Assembly: GCA_024689285.1 (NCBI GenBank)
Contig: JAILDR010000137.1
Coordinates: forward strand, 1-38,236
DNA length: 38,236 nt
Origin: Bacteroidales bacterium
Lineage (GTDB): Bacteria > Bacteroidota > Bacteroidia > Bacteroidales > F082
Direction: 5' to 3'
Part shown: in pieces, positions 37,218 through 38,236 of the stretch
How the letters are laid out: each line of letters begins with the position of its first letter
How positions within the stretch are numbered: the first letter of the stretch is position 1
Notes under the pieces: generated by a model
Databases searched by the model: none
The model's input: only the letters and a program-made list of their open reading frames with translations
Told to the model about the DNA's origin: nothing
Translations under genes and position numbers: made by a program

Positions 37218-38236
37218 ATGAACAAACACCTTGTTTTAATATTGGCTGTTTTGGCTTTTAGCCTTGGCCTCACGAACCTCAACGCCCAAGAGCAGCAAGC
37301 CTATAAGGTAGGACTCGTCGGCTTCTACAACCTGGAAAACCTCTTCGACACCATCAACGACCCGGTCAAACAGGACGAGGAATTCCTGCCCCAAGGCGCC
37401 AACCAATGGAACACCGAGAAATACACGACGAAGCTCCACAATATGGCCTACGCCATCTCTACTATCGGCACCGACATCACACCCGACGGAGTAGCGGTGC
37501 TCGGCGTCTCAGAGATAGAAAACCGAACCGTGTTGGAAGACCTCGTCGTCCAGCCTGAAATCAAAGGCCGCAACTACCAAATTGTGCACTACGACTCGCC
37601 CGACCGCCGTGGTGTGGACGTAGGCCTGATTTACAACCCGAAGTATTTCAAACTGGTGAGCAGCAAGTCGTACCGCACCGTCGTCCCCGACCAGCCCGAC
37701 TTCATCACCCGCGACCAGCTGCTGGTCAGCGGCCTGTTCGACGGCGAGATGATGCACTTCATCGTGATGCACTGGCCCTCGCGCTATGGTGGCGAGAAAC
37801 GCTCCCTGCCTGGCCGCGTGGCTGCTGCTACGTTGTGCCGCCACATCGCCGACTCCATCCTCAACGAGGACGCCAACGCCAAAATCATCATAATGGGCGA
37901 CTACAACGACTACCCCGACAACAAAAGCATCACGAAATACCTGGGCGCAAAGGGCAACATGAAAACCTTGCGCGACGATGAGTTCTACAACCCCATGTAT
38001 GAACTGCATCAAAGAGGCATCGGCACCAACTACTACAACGATGTGCCTGGTGTGCTCGACCAGACCATCATCACTCATGGCCTGCTGCCCACCGACTATT
38101 CAACCTACCAGTTCAAGAACGCGAAAGTCCACAACAAGGAGTTCTTGAAACAACACGGTGGCCGATACAACGGCTATCCCTTCCGCACCTTCGGCAGCGG
38201 CGTCTGGATGGGCGGGTATAGCGACCATTTCCCTGT
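37218..38236 (+). CDS. Exported endonuclease/exonuclease/phosphatase (EEP) family enzyme, 3' end outside the window
   Basis: The reading frame is open from the ATG at 37218 to the window edge (339 residues). A signal peptide (MNKHLVLILAVLAFSLGLTNLNAQ) is followed by the EEP fold: VGFYNLENLFDT with Asn38, GVSEIEN with metal-binding Glu99, MHWPSR with His185, GDYND with Asp228 and Asn230, and SDHFP with Asp336-His337 at the very edge. All catalytic positions of DNase I-like metal-dependent phosphodiesterases are present. Substrates in the family range from nucleic acids to phosphoinositides and sphingomyelin, so the exact one is open. Export and divergence from a receptor/lipoprotein operon suggest it prepares or processes an imported substrate. 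At most a few codons should be missing. Confidence 0.88.
   Translation, partial: MNKHLVLILAVLAFSLGLTNLNAQEQQAYKVGLVGFYNLENLFDTINDPVKQDEEFLPQGANQWNTEKYTTKLHNMAYAISTIGTDITPDGVAVLGVSEIENRTVLEDLVVQPEIKGRNYQIVHYDSPDRRGVDVGLIYNPKYFKLVSSKSYRTVVPDQPDFITRDQLLVSGLFDGEMMHFIVMHWPSRYGGEKRSLPGRVAAATLCRHIADSILNEDANAKIIIMGDYNDYPDNKSITKYLGAKGNMKTLRDDEFYNPMYELHQRGIGTNYYNDVPGVLDQTIITHGLLPTDYSTYQFKNAKVHNKEFLKQHGGRYNGYPFRTFGSGVWMGGYSDHFP

Overview
The window is a stretch of a Bacteroidota chromosome, most likely order Bacteroidales. The evidence is a fused murF-alr gene, the F-type ATP synthase gene order beta-epsilon-(small membrane gene)-a-c-b-delta-alpha-gamma, a DUF4296 lipoprotein, a DUF5689/DUF6359 surface lipoprotein beside a TonB-dependent receptor, and repeated TAnnTTTG -7 promoter elements typical of the Bacteroidota primary sigma factor. 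Genus cannot be fixed from the sequence alone. The window is almost entirely core genome; no insertion sequence, prophage, integrase or CRISPR array was seen.

Layout. 1-225: the end of a GH29-like alpha-L-fucosidase. 234-5433: queA, an initiator tRNA on the minus strand, then era, der, an S4/Hsp15-like gene (three translation or ribosome-related genes) and a PagL-like outer-membrane acyloxyacyl hydrolase. 5434-5798: a gap with a decayed small ORF and a hairpin. 5799-13062 (minus): a complete bacterial V/A-type ATPase operon of the E-DUF2764-A-B-D-I-K type. 13216-14340 (minus): an acetyltransferase-like gene. 14596-21741 (plus): a complete F1Fo ATP synthase operon. 21742-22328: a 587-base non-coding region with a strong promoter, a tiny ORF and an 11-base phased repeat. 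22329-27333: cell-envelope genes murF-alr (minus), pssA (plus), lptB and kdsD (minus). 27485-30049: recQ and a DUF4296 lipoprotein. 30015-31052 (minus): an unrecognised lipoprotein. 31206-32177: a polyprenyl diphosphate synthase. 32230-37061 (minus): a TonB-dependent receptor and its partner surface lipoprotein. 37218-end: an exported endonuclease/exonuclease/phosphatase-family enzyme, cut by the window edge.

How the parts work together. Two rotary ATPases sit back to back, transcribed away from each other. Residues of the V-type proteolipid match the Na+ site of Enterococcus hirae NtpK exactly, whereas the F-type c subunit lacks the Na+ ligands and looks proton-coupled. This locus may therefore exchange H+ and Na+ gradients through ATP. 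The 3' third of the window serves the envelope: peptidoglycan precursor and D-Ala supply, phosphatidylethanolamine precursor, Kdo precursor and LPS export, isoprenoid chains. The last three genes form a plausible outer-membrane capture, uptake and cleavage system, possibly for phosphodiesters or extracellular nucleic acid.

The signals that ordinary annotation does not explain are: short TTCGACAA-type repeats forming the C-terminal tail and stop codon of the DUF2764 gene and the first codons of atpD; a perfect 30-base palindrome between atpE and atpF; a Cys/His-rich periplasmic segment in the a subunit; and the promoter, tiny ORF and phased repeats after atpG.
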